Source: DAOUET01 sp034430155
Lineage (GTDB): Bacteria > Chloroflexota > Anaerolineae > Anaerolineales > UBA4823
Direction: 5' to 3'
Length of the DNA stretch: 34,717 bases
NCBI GenBank assembly: GCA_034430155.1
Contig: DAOUET010000015.1
Location: forward strand, 1-34,717
The translations under genes and the position numbers were made by a program. Of the stretch, positions 1 to 8,809 are shown in pieces. The notes under the pieces were generated by a model. The model was not told the origin of the DNA. It saw only the letters and a program-made list of their open reading frames with translations, and made no database searches. Positions within the stretch are counted from its first letter, which is position 1, and each line of letters begins with the position of its first letter.

Positions 1-1308
1 GAAGCTGCTCCAGGCCTCGATGATATTGCCGCTGCCGCTGTCGGTGAGGGCGTAGAGACCCACACCGCTGGAAGTGTTGCGGAAATAACCGGCATAACCA
101 TCAGGCGAATCGCTATAACCGATGACCCCATAGGTGGTGCCACTTGGAGCGGTTGCATCTCCAACTACGCCCCGGCCCGATGTGGAGTAGCTCCTGCCAA
201 GGACACCTTCGTTTATACCACCAGTGGCAAAAGCCTCACCAAATACGCCAACCCCGTTCACGCTCGAACCGAACACGCCGGTGCCATCGGTTGTAATCCC
301 GGCGACTCCCAACCCGGAATAGGTATCCCCGTATACTCCTACGGGTTGGACGATACCGCCGCGACCGGAGAAGTCATATCCTTGACCTATTACAGCAAAT
401 CCGGTGCTACTTGAAGATTCTCCGTATACGCCGATGGAGCCACCATAGCCTTGTATCCCATAGGTCGAGCCGCTACTGGAGATTCCAATGCCTCCGCCTG
501 AGAGGGTAAGCCCGGTGCCGCTGCCACTCCAGGTCTGGCCCCAGTGGTTGTGGTCAGAGCGAGCTGCGGTGGAGGCCGAACCACCCCCGGCAAAGTTGAC
601 CCTGAATTGGGTCCCGATCAACGTCAAACCCGCACCCGCGCTGTAGGTAGTATTGTCATCACTCTCGCAGCTGACGGTTCCGTCACTGTTGATAACCCGG
701 ATAGCGCTGCCCTCGGAGCAGGCTTGATTAATGCGCGCCTGGATAAGGCTGGTGTTCACGCTGAACTGGTTACTGCTCAATGTCAACCCACTCCCCGCCG
801 TGTAGAGTGTGTCGTTATCTACGCCATCGGCAAAGCCCGCTGGAAGGCCAATCAAACCGCTCCAGGGAGTTCGATCTGCATACAACGCATGGGGCGCCGC
901 AGTTAATTCCTGGCGCGGAGCCAGTAGGTCGTAGTCCCCGCTGCCAGTGGGGCATCGCACCGCTACCTCCAACCAGCGCGCTTCCCCCTGGAAAGCCTCC
1001 GCTCCGAAGTCAAGGTCATCTATGGTGAAATACCCATCCTCAACCAGCACGTTATTGCGAGAGGCGCTGCCCCCCACCTGGTCGCTGCCCCCAGTGGAGG
1101 CGAATAACTTGAATTCGAAGTCACAATAGTCATTGACCGGGCCATTCGTATCTTCCAGTCTGCCCTGGTAGGTGAAAGCAGTCGCCAGAGTTGAGGCCAG
1201 CTGGCTGGTAGGATCTACCTGGCTCGCCTCGTGAGCTGATATCCCACTGGCACTCATTAAGAGCGACATCAGGAGAAAACAAGCTAACAGAGAAAGTTTA
1301 CGGTGCAT
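1..1308 (-). CDS. Secreted glycine-rich repeat surface protein, partial (3' end outside window)
   Basis: The frame is open from ATG at 1308 to base 1 (436 codons, no stop), so the C-terminus lies outside the window. SD AGAGGAG sits 8 bases before the ATG. Residues 1-25 form a signal peptide (Lys/Arg, then a Leu-rich core, ending near SGISAHE). Residues about 44-140 form a globular domain opening with AFTYQGRLEDTNGPV and ending PRQELTAAPHALYA. It is followed by asparagine/glycine-rich segments (two copies of a YTAGSGLTL-like motif) and, from about residue 290, a long run of short Gly-Val-Tyr/Phe-Gly repeats (GVYGE, GVYGD, GVFGS, GVFGE) that would suit a stacked beta structure. I recognise the N-terminal domain from Anaerolineae surface proteins; the biochemical role is unknown, with adhesion or sheath building a guess. 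Expression is probably controlled by the terminator-bearing leader upstream. Confidence 0.85.
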   Translation of the reverse strand, partial: MHRKLSLLACFLLMSLLMSASGISAHEASQVDPTSQLASTLATAFTYQGRLEDTNGPVNDYCDFEFKLFASTGGSDQVGGSASRNNVLVEDGYFTIDDLDFGAEAFQGEARWLEVAVRCPTGSGDYDLLAPRQELTAAPHALYADRTPWSGLIGLPAGFADGVDNDTLYTAGSGLTLSSNQFSVNTSLIQARINQACSEGSAIRVINSDGTVSCESDDNTTYSAGAGLTLIGTQFRVNFAGGGSASTAARSDHNHWGQTWSGSGTGLTLSGGGIGISSSGSTYGIQGYGGSIGVYGESSSSTGFAVIGQGYDFSGRGGIVQPVGVYGDTYSGLGVAGITTDGTGVFGSSVNGVGVFGEAFATGGINEGVLGRSYSTSGRGVVGDATAPSGTTYGVIGYSDSPDGYAGYFRNTSSGVGLYALTDSGSGNIIEAWSSF

Positions 1309-1332
1309 GATTTTACTCCTCTATAGTTATCT

Positions 1333-1359
1333 AAAAAACCGCCAACTCAAGGTTAGCGG
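1333..1359 (-). terminator. Intrinsic terminator in the leader of the surface-protein gene
   Basis: On the minus strand CCGCTAAC-CTTGA-GTTGGCGG forms an 8-bp stem (one U-G pair) with a 5-base loop, directly followed by TTTTTT. It lies between the promoter at 1489-1516 and the ATG at 1308, only about 24 bases before the start codon, so it can act only as an attenuator of this gene or as a sign of a conditional leader. Confidence 0.75.
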
Positions 1360-1488
1360 CGAATGGAAAGACAAAGTATTGTCTAGACTGAAAACGTGGT
1401 TACCCCTCGAGCAATGCAAGCCTTAGCGAAGAGTGGGATTATCTGCACAACTGCTTCAAGTCAATTTGCGATTTTTTTCACTATTCAC

Positions 1489-1516
1489 ATTATATAGGAA
1501 AAACTTGGGAAGTCAA
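1489..1516 (-). promoter_or_regulatory. Sigma-70-type promoter of the surface-protein gene
   Basis: On the minus strand TTGACT (1516-1511), 16 bases, then TATAAT (1494-1489). The predicted transcript would start near 1482 and carry a leader of about 174 bases that includes the terminator at 1333-1359. Confidence 0.7.
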
Positions 1517-1660
1517 ATTTTACTTGGTATGTCTCCAGCCAATCCTGCATGGCCTGGGGGTTGTATTCGTTCACTTACCCACTCCCCACTGGCTTACCTT
1601 CGCCCAGGTCGATGGCCACCAGCGCCGAGCGTCGCGCCGCCCACGACGGCAGCCACCCCG

Positions 1661-2057
1661 CGGCTTACTCTCACCCCGCCACCCCTGGTGCAGCAGCCGC
1701 CCATCCCGATCTGGGTGGTGGGATTGTGACCAGCGATGAAATCGATACGCCGGGCACTGGACTATGATGGCCTGCTTCCCGCAGTAAAAGACGGGCAGGG
1801 TAAGTTCCGGGCGATTACCCCTGGAGACGTCAGCGAGATCCTAGCCTATGGAAAGGCTGACCGGCAGGATGAGTCGCCTTTTGATATTGTCATCGAAGGC
1901 CAGACTCCTGGCGACAACCCGTAAAAGCCACCTGCATCACCCAATCCTGGGCGGGGTCGGCGCCACTTGGTGGATCGAAGCCAACCGGAGCGCGCTGGAT
2001 GAATCGAACGGGATGAAGAAAGTCTTCAATAGAGCCCGGCAAGGGTCGCCGCGGTAG
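1661..2057 (+). pseudogene. Luciferase-like (F420/FMN-type) monooxygenase remnant
   Basis: Three reading frames together spell the C-terminal third of an LLM-class flavin-dependent oxidoreductase. It begins TPPPLVQQPPIPIWVVGL, then TGA where homologs have Trp, then continues in the same frame with MKSIRRALDYDGLLP and FDIVIEGQTPGDNP. The frame is next lost: VKATCITQSWAG reads in a second frame and GATWWIEA...NRARQGSPR in a third. One nonsense and at least two frameshifts mean it cannot make the enzyme. The N-terminal two thirds, including the TIM-barrel start, were not found upstream. Family assignment is from memory of the IPIWV...GATWWIE pattern. Confidence 0.75.
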
Positions 2058-2102
2058 CTATACTCAAAAAAATCGCTTCTACCAAGGGGGGATAGTTACC
2101 AA

Positions 2103-2148
2103 AAGTGACTTTCGTCACTTGATTCGGAGATACTTTTCCTGTTATTGT
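2103..2148 (+). promoter_or_regulatory. GTGA-N6-TCAC palindrome with weak promoter
   Basis: A perfect 7-bp inverted repeat AAGTGAC-TTTC-GTCACTT (2103-2120) contains GTGA-N6-TCAC, the core of CRP/FNR-family operators. Its right end overlaps a possible -35 TTGATT (2119-2124), 18 bases before a possible -10 TATTGT (2143-2148). Placement over the -35 upstream of the zinc-ribbon operon suits a regulator site. The regulator is not in the window, and the promoter boxes are weak. Confidence 0.4.
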
Positions 2149-2157
2149 GTAAAAAAT

Positions 2158-2238
2158 CGGTGTGAAAACAACTCACCGCATACCCTCTGATGGCACGGCA
2201 GGTCGCACAAGGCTGAGTGTTTTCAAATTCCCTGCCGT
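2158..2238 (+). promoter_or_regulatory. Structured 5' leader of the zinc-ribbon operon (possible pseudoknot)
   Basis: Helix A pairs GAAAACAACTCA (2164-2175) with TGAGTGTTTTC (2214-2224), with one bulged A. Helix B pairs ACGGCAGG (2195-2202, inside the loop of A) with CCTGCCGT (2231-2238, after A), 8 perfect bp. The pairings cross, giving an H-type pseudoknot layout. A small competing hairpin CGGTG/CACCG (2158-2162/2174-2178) overlaps helix A. The structure ends 16 bases before the SD of the next gene. No known riboswitch class was recognised. Confidence 0.4.
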
Positions 2239-2266
2239 ACACTAAGTTATGGCCGGGGATAGGATC

Positions 2267-5200
2267 ATGGACCGCTCGCCGTCCCGTTTTCCAGGGGGAC
2301 GCACGCTAGCCATTGCGATTCTGGCTATAGTCTGCTTTGCCATTGGACCGTCCGTTGCCAGGGCTTCGCCCTTAGATTCAGACGCACATACCAGAGGGGG
2401 AAAAGCGTGGCGCGCGGCGCTATCAGCAGACTCACTAGCCAAGCCAGCCAATTTATCGGGCCCATGGACTGCCTCCCAAACCGAATCACCAGCCCTACCG
2501 GCAGAAGGAGACTCGCCAGAGACCCCAGCCGGGCCGGATCTTTCTATTGTTAGGCTCGACCTGGCGGATATGCCTGCTGGGACTGAACTCTTACCAGAGA
2601 GCCAGACCGCTTCAATGAAAAGCATGGCGGATGGCTTTCTGAGCGGCGCGGGGATGCACACCCAAGCCGAGACGATCAACCTGGTAGCTTTCCGATCCTC
2701 GGACCCGATAAAGGTAGAGATCGTATGGAGCTTCCTGCTCACACCGCTGACCCGGGTGGAGCAGCTCGGCTTTGACCGTGGGGTTGCCAACCCCACGGCG
2801 CTTTTCCAAGCTTTAAACCAGGCCCTGCTGATCGGTGAATTCGGTACGCCTGAAGTGCTGCAGGATGTTGGCACGCTGGGAAACCGCTCGATCGCCTTCG
2901 CCCTGCCTATGACCAGCCTGGGGGTTTCATTACGCCTGGAGGCCGTGATCGCCCGCTGGGGTGAAGTGGTCGAAGAGGTGTGGGTGATGTACCGGGAAGG
3001 GGAGCAATCGCAAGCCGATGTGGGCGCCCTGGCCCGCCTGCTGGATGAGCGCCTGGCCACCGTGCTGGGCCCAACAGCCAACACCTTCCGCCCAGCCGGC
3101 CCGCTGGTGCCTGAGCTAACCACCTATATCCCCACCCCGTTGGACGTTTCCACCGAACCTGGGGTAGTGGGAACCAACCTGCTACTGGCTGCCTTGGTGA
3201 TGCTACCCTTCGCGGCAGCTACCGAGGTGTTCACCCACACTCTCGCGGAGAATGAGGGGATAATAAAACAGCGTTTCCGTCCATTAACCTGGATTGTTAA
3301 TTTACAGGCTGGTCTTTCGAAATTCGCAGGCCCCCGCCTGGGAGACCGGGGAGCCTTATTGGACGTAACCCGGCTGCTGGTCGTGGTTTTATTCTATGGC
3401 CTGGTGTTTTCTTTCCTCGACCGCACCTGGAACCCATTCAGCCTCACCGGCCTGGTGCTGTTGTTCAATATGACGGTCGCGTATGGCCTGGTGGGCATCG
3501 CCGATGACCTACTACAGTGGCGCGCCTTACACCGCTGGGGGTTGCCGGGTGAGATTGGCCTGCGTCTAAGCAATGTGTTCATTGCCATCGCCTCCACCGC
3601 CACCTCCCGCCTGCTGGTGCTGGCCCCCGGCCTGATGTTCGGTACGCCGGAAGCTTTACAAATCGACGAAGAGCAGCTAGACCAGGACAAGCAAGGGCGC
3701 TTGCTGAAAATCTCAGCCTTCACCCTGCTGGCCTTAGGCTTCGGCTTGTGGTTGCCAACCCTGCTGACTTCGTTGTTGCAAAGTTTGCCCTTACCTGCAT
3801 CTGTGCTCAACCTGATCGCCGGGTTGGAAGGTTTGTTGCTGGTGGTGTTCGCGGTCGCCCTGGAGAACACCTTCGTGCAGATGCTCGGCTTACCCGGCGG
3901 TTTCGGACAGGCTCTCAAACAGCGCCACCACTGGTTGTGGCTGGGCGGTTTGATCCTTATCACCTTCTTGTTCTACCACACCCTGCTGAATCCCCGAGGA
4001 GATCTTGCCCAGGGGTTGCAAGTGGGCAGCGTAAGGCTTTTCCTGGCGGCAACAAGTACCTTCGTAATCATCACATTTGGATTATGGCTGTTTTCCCGCG
4101 GGCGTAAAAGGGCTATCCCAGGCGATCAAGACGTACAGGTTGCTGTTGACCGTTTGATTTATACCCTGCGGGAGGTCCCACCAGAGGGACAGGCTGCGGC
4201 AGTACAGGACATGATCTCTCTTGGGCAGCCAGCCGTCGGACCGTTGATTACCTACCTGGAGCATCCCGACCACTGGGCACGTTTGATGGCTGCCGCTGCC
4301 CTGGGGAAAATGCACGACGCCAGCGCCATCCTTCCTCTGGGTAAAATGCTTGAAGACCAGGATCAGGGAGTACGCTACATGGCTGGCGTGGCGCTCAGTG
4401 CGCTACGTAAGGAGTTCCCCGCTGAACCTGAGGCGGTGCAGGAAGAGCCGCACGCTTGGCCTCCCACCACCCCAGGGGTAGAAGAACCGGCGGTGACCCC
4501 GCTGGTACCGCCGGATGATGCGGCGGCTGGGGTCAGCCCACCGCCAATGGAGATCGCGCAACCCGCGATTGTAGCTGAAGCCATCCAGCGGGTAGCGGTC
4601 AGCAAAACCTGTCCAAACTGCGGTATGGAAATCAAGGCCGAAGCCCTGGTCTGCCGGCACTGCCAGACGAAGTTCGCGATACAGGCCAAAGGTTATTGCC
4701 TGTCCTGCCACGCGGTGGTCTTGGCTGTGGACGGGTGCCGTTGCGCCCAATGCGGAGGAGAGCTGGTTGACCAGCATATCGTGAGCCGCTGGCTTTCCGA
4801 GCCCCCTGTCTCACACCCCGCGCCGGTTCAAACTGTCCCCTCTACGAGCCTCCCGCAGAGACCTGTCGCCTCTCCAACTTCTCGCAAGCTGCCAAATTGG
4901 CTGTGGTTGGCGTTAGGCGCCATCATGATTGGTACGGTGATCTGGCTGGTCAGGTCAAATCTCACCCAGCCGGAGCCCGAAAGCCAGCCCGTTATCGTAG
5001 CCCAGGTCAGCAGCGCCACGCCGTCGTGGACACCAAGCCCCAGCCGCACCCCAACCCCAACCGCCACGCGCACGCCCCGACCACCTACCCCCACACCCAT
5101 CCCGGAGTGGATAAAGGAGTTTGCTGAACCGATCCTGACGGCCGTTAGCAACCAGCCACCCGCCTTCGAAGCGGATTTCTCCACCGGCGCCGGCAGGGTC

Positions 5201-5710
5201 GTAGTATGGCGCTGCGAGGTTCCTCAGTGTGTGATCGCCGATGGCGTGATGCTGGTCTCGGTTGACAATGCCAACATAAATTTAGGGGGGTACCTTCAAG
5301 GGCGCGACTTCCTGCTGCAATTCGAAGCCTTGCCCATCACAGTGAGCCCAAACGCCTCTATCTCCGTCTTCTTCCGCCATGTGCAGGGTTCACAAACACG
5401 CATCTCCTTTGATGTGTACGTGGCCCAGGGAAGATGGATTTTCCATAGAGACCTCGCGGATTCGACGGAGATTTTCGCTGAAGGCCCAGATACCGCGATC
5501 CAGCCAGGGGAGGCTCTCACGATACGGATCCTCGCTCGCGGCGACCAGACTGCGGTTTACCTCAACAGTGCTCCGCTCACCTACGCCACCGATACCCTTG
5601 CTGACGGTGATTGGATTTTTTTCAACGTCGACTCACCCTCTGGCCAGGCGAGCGTCCAGTTCGATAACGTCAAGTTCTGGAACCTGGATAACATACCCAG
5701 CCTGCCTTAG
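2267..5710 (+). CDS. Large multi-pass membrane protein with HEAT repeats, double zinc ribbon and lectin-like ectodomain
   Basis: 1147 aa. Start 2267 is chosen over ATG 2249 because GGGGA lies 7 bases before it. Residues 12-30 are a signal or anchor segment. A soluble region to about 300 precedes about seven hydrophobic helices (about 303-320, 365-415, 440-465, 480-500, 505-540, 550-570, 590-610). Then come HEAT-like repeats (about 645-715), a double zinc ribbon (C782, C785, C796, C799; C811, C814, C826, C829), a transmembrane helix (876-895), a Thr/Pro linker (923-945) and a C-terminal beta-rich domain (958-1145) resembling concanavalin/DUF1080-type folds. The first gene of a pair: the next starts 15 bases later and repeats the zinc-ribbon module. 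No family covering the whole length is recognised; an envelope sensing or scaffold role is a guess. Confidence 0.85.
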   Translation: MDRSPSRFPGGRTLAIAILAIVCFAIGPSVARASPLDSDAHTRGGKAWRAALSADSLAKPANLSGPWTASQTESPALPAEGDSPETPAGPDLSIVRLDLADMPAGTELLPESQTASMKSMADGFLSGAGMHTQAETINLVAFRSSDPIKVEIVWSFLLTPLTRVEQLGFDRGVANPTALFQALNQALLIGEFGTPEVLQDVGTLGNRSIAFALPMTSLGVSLRLEAVIARWGEVVEEVWVMYREGEQSQADVGALARLLDERLATVLGPTANTFRPAGPLVPELTTYIPTPLDVSTEPGVVGTNLLLAALVMLPFAAATEVFTHTLAENEGIIKQRFRPLTWIVNLQAGLSKFAGPRLGDRGALLDVTRLLVVVLFYGLVFSFLDRTWNPFSLTGLVLLFNMTVAYGLVGIADDLLQWRALHRWGLPGEIGLRLSNVFIAIASTATSRLLVLAPGLMFGTPEALQIDEEQLDQDKQGRLLKISAFTLLALGFGLWLPTLLTSLLQSLPLPASVLNLIAGLEGLLLVVFAVALENTFVQMLGLPGGFGQALKQRHHWLWLGGLILITFLFYHTLLNPRGDLAQGLQVGSVRLFLAATSTFVIITFGLWLFSRGRKRAIPGDQDVQVAVDRLIYTLREVPPEGQAAAVQDMISLGQPAVGPLITYLEHPDHWARLMAAAALGKMHDASAILPLGKMLEDQDQGVRYMAGVALSALRKEFPAEPEAVQEEPHAWPPTTPGVEEPAVTPLVPPDDAAAGVSPPPMEIAQPAIVAEAIQRVAVSKTCPNCGMEIKAEALVCRHCQTKFAIQAKGYCLSCHAVVLAVDGCRCAQCGGELVDQHIVSRWLSEPPVSHPAPVQTVPSTSLPQRPVASPTSRKLPNWLWLALGAIMIGTVIWLVRSNLTQPEPESQPVIVAQVSSATPSWTPSPSRTPTPTATRTPRPPTPTPIPEWIKEFAEPILTAVSNQPPAFEADFSTGAGRVVVWRCEVPQCVIADGVMLVSVDNANINLGGYLQGRDFLLQFEALPITVSPNASISVFFRHVQGSQTRISFDVYVAQGRWIFHRDLADSTEIFAEGPDTAIQPGEALTIRILARGDQTAVYLNSAPLTYATDTLADGDWIFFNVDSPSGQASVQFDNVKFWNLDNIPSLP

Positions 5711-5725
5711 CCATCTAGAGGAACC

Positions 5726-8002
5726 ATGCAAAATTGTGACGTGTGCGATTCCCCGACTACTTGGGAAAACGGGACAGCTTATACAACCGACGAATTCCGC
5801 CAGCTGGTCGCCAAAGGCTTTGGGCCGTCCGAAGCCATGGTCGCCCGCATGGCCCTGTTCGGTATCTCCAGAGAACAGGCCATCGCACAATGGAAACATG
5901 GCCTAGTAGCGCAATCCACCACCGATTGGTTGTTGTGTCCAACCTGCGCGGCGCGTGCCGCCCATTACATGCCCAAAACCGCCGGCACCGGCCCGGCTGG
6001 CCACAAGTTGGTCGAGCCGCTCACAAAAGCCATGCTCGAGCCAGTCATCCCCGAGCCGGAATCGCTTCCGGATGACACCGACGAGCTAGCTGCGCCAGCC
6101 GTCACTCCCTCTGGATCATTCGTTACCCCCGAAGGGCCAGTCGAACCTGGAGGCGCAAGTGAGAAAATTGGCGCTGACACGAAGAAGTGCCCCATGTGCG
6201 CTGAAATAATCCAGAAGGAAGCCCGGGTGTGCCGGTATTGTGGAGCGCGCTTCATTGTGTTGACCAAGGGCTACTGCAGCCACTGCCACCTGTTGGTCGA
6301 GGCCGACGAAAATGGCCGCTGCTGTACCTGCGGAACAACCCTCATCGACCTGCGCGCGGAAAGCTCCTTACTGGAAAACCAAGGGACCATAACAAACCTC
6401 CCTGACCAAGGGGTGATGCCCTCCCCAGGGCAGGAGCTGCAGGCCTTTCCACGCAAAGGGGAAGGAGTCTCCTTCCGCTTTGGACCAACCCTAGTCGATA
6501 TGCTAGTTGTTGGATTGATCGCTTCAGCCCTGCTCCTGGTTTTCCCCTCTTTATCTGATCGGGCGCTACCGGCGGTTGGAGAATGGGGGAATTGGGTAAG
6601 CCTCAGCAGCCTGCTCTCCATTTGGATCGCCGGGCTGCTGTATTTCACACTGCTGGAAGGCTCTACCGGGATTACCTTAGGGAAATGGCTCTCCAGCCTG
6701 AGAGTGGTCCGCCTGGACGGTTCACGTGCTGGCTATGGTCGGGCAGCAGTGCGGGGACTATTCTGGCCTTTGGAGGCCAATATCATCGGCGCGATCTTCA
6801 TCTGGGCCACCTCCCGCAACCAACGTCTGGGCGACCTGCTCGCCGGGACACTGGTCGTCAATCGGAAAAAATTACACCGCATCACCTTGAAGCAGAACGA
6901 TGCAGTCTATGAGTTCCTGGACGGGAGGTGTTGGGAAACTGACAAGTTAATGGGCGGGGAAGTTCACAAGTACCTCCGGTTGAAGGACCTAAAACTTACC
7001 CTCGTAACCCGGGACGGAAAGTGGAAGCGCCTCACCCTGCCTTTGCACAGCCTCCCGAACGGTGAAACCCTGCGCCGGGAGTTAGAGCGCTTCTACCAGG
7101 TGGGCTTTATCGAAAAAGTGCAGTGGTGGCGGTTGGTTGCAGGGTTGGCCGTTTTAATCCTTTTGGTACCAATCTTAATCTTCGCATTTTCGGATTTGCC
7201 TCCAATTCCCAGCAATCTTACGTTATTCGGCGGCTCTGGACTGACGCCGCGCCCAGGAGTCACGCGCTCTCCAGCTGGAGCGGAAGTCGCAGCCACCCCC
7301 ACCAGCCGGCCGACCTCCCGGTCCACCCGCACGCCCACGCCTCTACCGGCTGTTGTGGATTTTGACACCCTTTACGAGCAAGCCATATGGGACAAGGTTG
7401 TAATTATTGGTTACCTCGATCTGCCAGGCGGTACCCTGTGCGATACCGATTGCGGTGTCTTCCTGGAAGACCCCCGAGACAGGGGGGATCAAATCAGTGT
7501 GTTCCTGGACATCCCGCCTGAAGGCGGAACGCCCGCCCCGAACCAGATGGCTCGCCTGCCTGACCCGTACCTGCCATCTGATTTCCAGGTGCGCCTGGAT
7601 GACGGTTCCTATATTGGAGAAGGCGCTCTGGTGAAGCTTACCGGGTGGGTGTGCGAAACCACTGAGGGGGAAATTTGCGTCAGCAATATCGTCCGCATCG
7701 AATTGGCCGAAGCATCGAGCCAGTCGACTGTTCCCGAACCCCAAACCCAAGCGACTCAACCACCCCAGTCTAGCAGCGATTGCGGCGGCGAGACCAAAGT
7801 GCGGGTTGAGAACATGACTGGCGATCCGGTAACCCTTTATCTCTCCGGACCGTGCAACTACACTTTCAACCTCTCTACCGGTGTGCAGAGGATCGCCGTC
7901 AAGCAGGGCGTGTATACTGTCACCATTTCCATGTGCGGTGGCCTGCAAAGTAGCAGCCACGTAATTAACCCCACCTGGAAGCTAACCCTGAAGTGCCCGT
8001 AG
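5726..8002 (+). CDS. RDD-domain membrane protein with three zinc-ribbon-like modules
   Basis: 758 aa, SD AGAGGA before the ATG, second gene of the operon. The N-terminus has CxxC pairs C4/C7 and C71/C74 flanking a helical stretch. Residues 155-203 are a double zinc ribbon (C155, C158, C169, C172; C184, C187, C199, C202) clearly paralogous to that of the upstream protein: both read CP-x-C, EA-x-VCR-x-C and KGYC-xx-CH. An RDD domain follows (about 248-385; two or three helices, STGITLGKWLSSLRVV and NQRLGDLLAGTLVVNRKK). Next come a cytoplasmic-looking domain (389-468), a single helix (469-489), a Ser/Thr/Pro linker (about 518-540) and two extracytoplasmic segments, the last with paired cysteines. 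RDD proteins are poorly characterised membrane proteins, some linked to transport. The exact role is unknown. Confidence 0.85.
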   Translation: MQNCDVCDSPTTWENGTAYTTDEFRQLVAKGFGPSEAMVARMALFGISREQAIAQWKHGLVAQSTTDWLLCPTCAARAAHYMPKTAGTGPAGHKLVEPLTKAMLEPVIPEPESLPDDTDELAAPAVTPSGSFVTPEGPVEPGGASEKIGADTKKCPMCAEIIQKEARVCRYCGARFIVLTKGYCSHCHLLVEADENGRCCTCGTTLIDLRAESSLLENQGTITNLPDQGVMPSPGQELQAFPRKGEGVSFRFGPTLVDMLVVGLIASALLLVFPSLSDRALPAVGEWGNWVSLSSLLSIWIAGLLYFTLLEGSTGITLGKWLSSLRVVRLDGSRAGYGRAAVRGLFWPLEANIIGAIFIWATSRNQRLGDLLAGTLVVNRKKLHRITLKQNDAVYEFLDGRCWETDKLMGGEVHKYLRLKDLKLTLVTRDGKWKRLTLPLHSLPNGETLRRELERFYQVGFIEKVQWWRLVAGLAVLILLVPILIFAFSDLPPIPSNLTLFGGSGLTPRPGVTRSPAGAEVAATPTSRPTSRSTRTPTPLPAVVDFDTLYEQAIWDKVVIIGYLDLPGGTLCDTDCGVFLEDPRDRGDQISVFLDIPPEGGTPAPNQMARLPDPYLPSDFQVRLDDGSYIGEGALVKLTGWVCETTEGEICVSNIVRIELAEASSQSTVPEPQTQATQPPQSSSDCGGETKVRVENMTGDPVTLYLSGPCNYTFNLSTGVQRIAVKQGVYTVTISMCGGLQSSSHVINPTWKLTLKCP

Positions 8003-8161
8003 AGGCAGGATTATCTCGTTTTCCATATCTTGCCACCCTCTCTTCTCCCTCGATCCGCGGCTCCCGCGACGGGATGATCTGCAGAGCGTCGCTCCCAGGA
8101 GACCAGGACAGAGGGATCCCGGCTACAGCGATCCCGGTTTTGACCGAGCCTGCCGGGCGAG

Positions 8162-8344
8162 CTAGGCTACTTAGAAACTCACTTCAAATCCCAGGAGATC
8201 TTCGCGCGTGATCTGACGGTTATCCCGTTGTTCTTACGCCTGAAAGTCACCGCCAGCAGAGCCAATCCGTGCGGTTATGAGATGGACCAAACGGCGAGGA
8301 GCGATATGTGGAATGTAGAGGGGTATGATGTTCGAGAGGAGTGA
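8162..8344 (+). pseudogene. C-terminal remnant of a peptide ABC transporter substrate-binding protein
   Basis: A 60-codon open stretch ends at TGA 8342-8344 and reads QEIFARDLTVIPLFLRLKV...ANPCGYEMDQTA...MWNVEGYD. This matches the usual C-terminus of family 5 (DppA/OppA-like) solute-binding proteins: a helix with the DLPVIPLYFR-like strand, then the final F/MWNIE-FDY motif. No start codon with SD and no N-terminal 400-500 residues are present upstream, because the zinc-ribbon operon ends at 8002. The family call is from pattern memory. Confidence 0.6.
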
Positions 8345-8809
8345 TTGACATAGGCTCTTTAGGAGGTAACGCTTGCTCGCAAGGTTTTCTTGCTGCTATC
8401 TTATCTCTGGGGACAGTTGAGTGAATGGCAAGCTGCTCAGTCGGGTTGGCTTTTTATGGAGGCACAATAGGGCTCTTATCCAGGTTGGCAGTCACTGGTG
8501 GGTGGGTATCTGGAGCGTTGCATGCGCATAGTTGAATCATGAGGCAGATATAAAAACCGTCCAAGGTGGAAAGAGATGTCCATGGCTATACCTTTATTGG
8601 CATAGATGCGAGTTGAAGTCTACTGTACAGGTGATGTCAGGCAGCTCGTCCAAGATGAATGCGCCCTTGATGCGGCTAACGTGCCTTTTGGGCGGTTATT
8701 ACCGCTCAATGGTCTGTTAGGCGATAGCTGTTTAACCTGGCTTGGATTAGTATTGAGGGCCTTCTACCGGCCTGAAAGGGAGGGGTTTATGGACATCCCT
8801 GGTATACCC
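8345..8809. other. 465-base gap without a convincing gene
   Basis: Short open frames exist, the longest at 8606-8842 on the plus strand, but none has a family signature and that one runs into the permease gene. Probably decayed DNA continuing from the transporter remnant; no repeat or clear hairpin was seen. Confidence 0.5.

Noticed and set aside
1333..1482. c-di-GMP-I riboswitch before the surface-protein gene
   Set aside because: The GGGTAACC-like and CGCTAAGG-like pieces do not follow the consensus order, and the CACGCA/GCAAAGCC core is absent.
2242..3123. 293-codon open frame on the minus strand
   Set aside because: It lies wholly against the zinc-ribbon/HEAT membrane protein, is Ser/Arg-rich with no domain, and has no SD; a shadow of the opposite frame. 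The same holds for the minus frames at 3394-3963 and 7343-7960.
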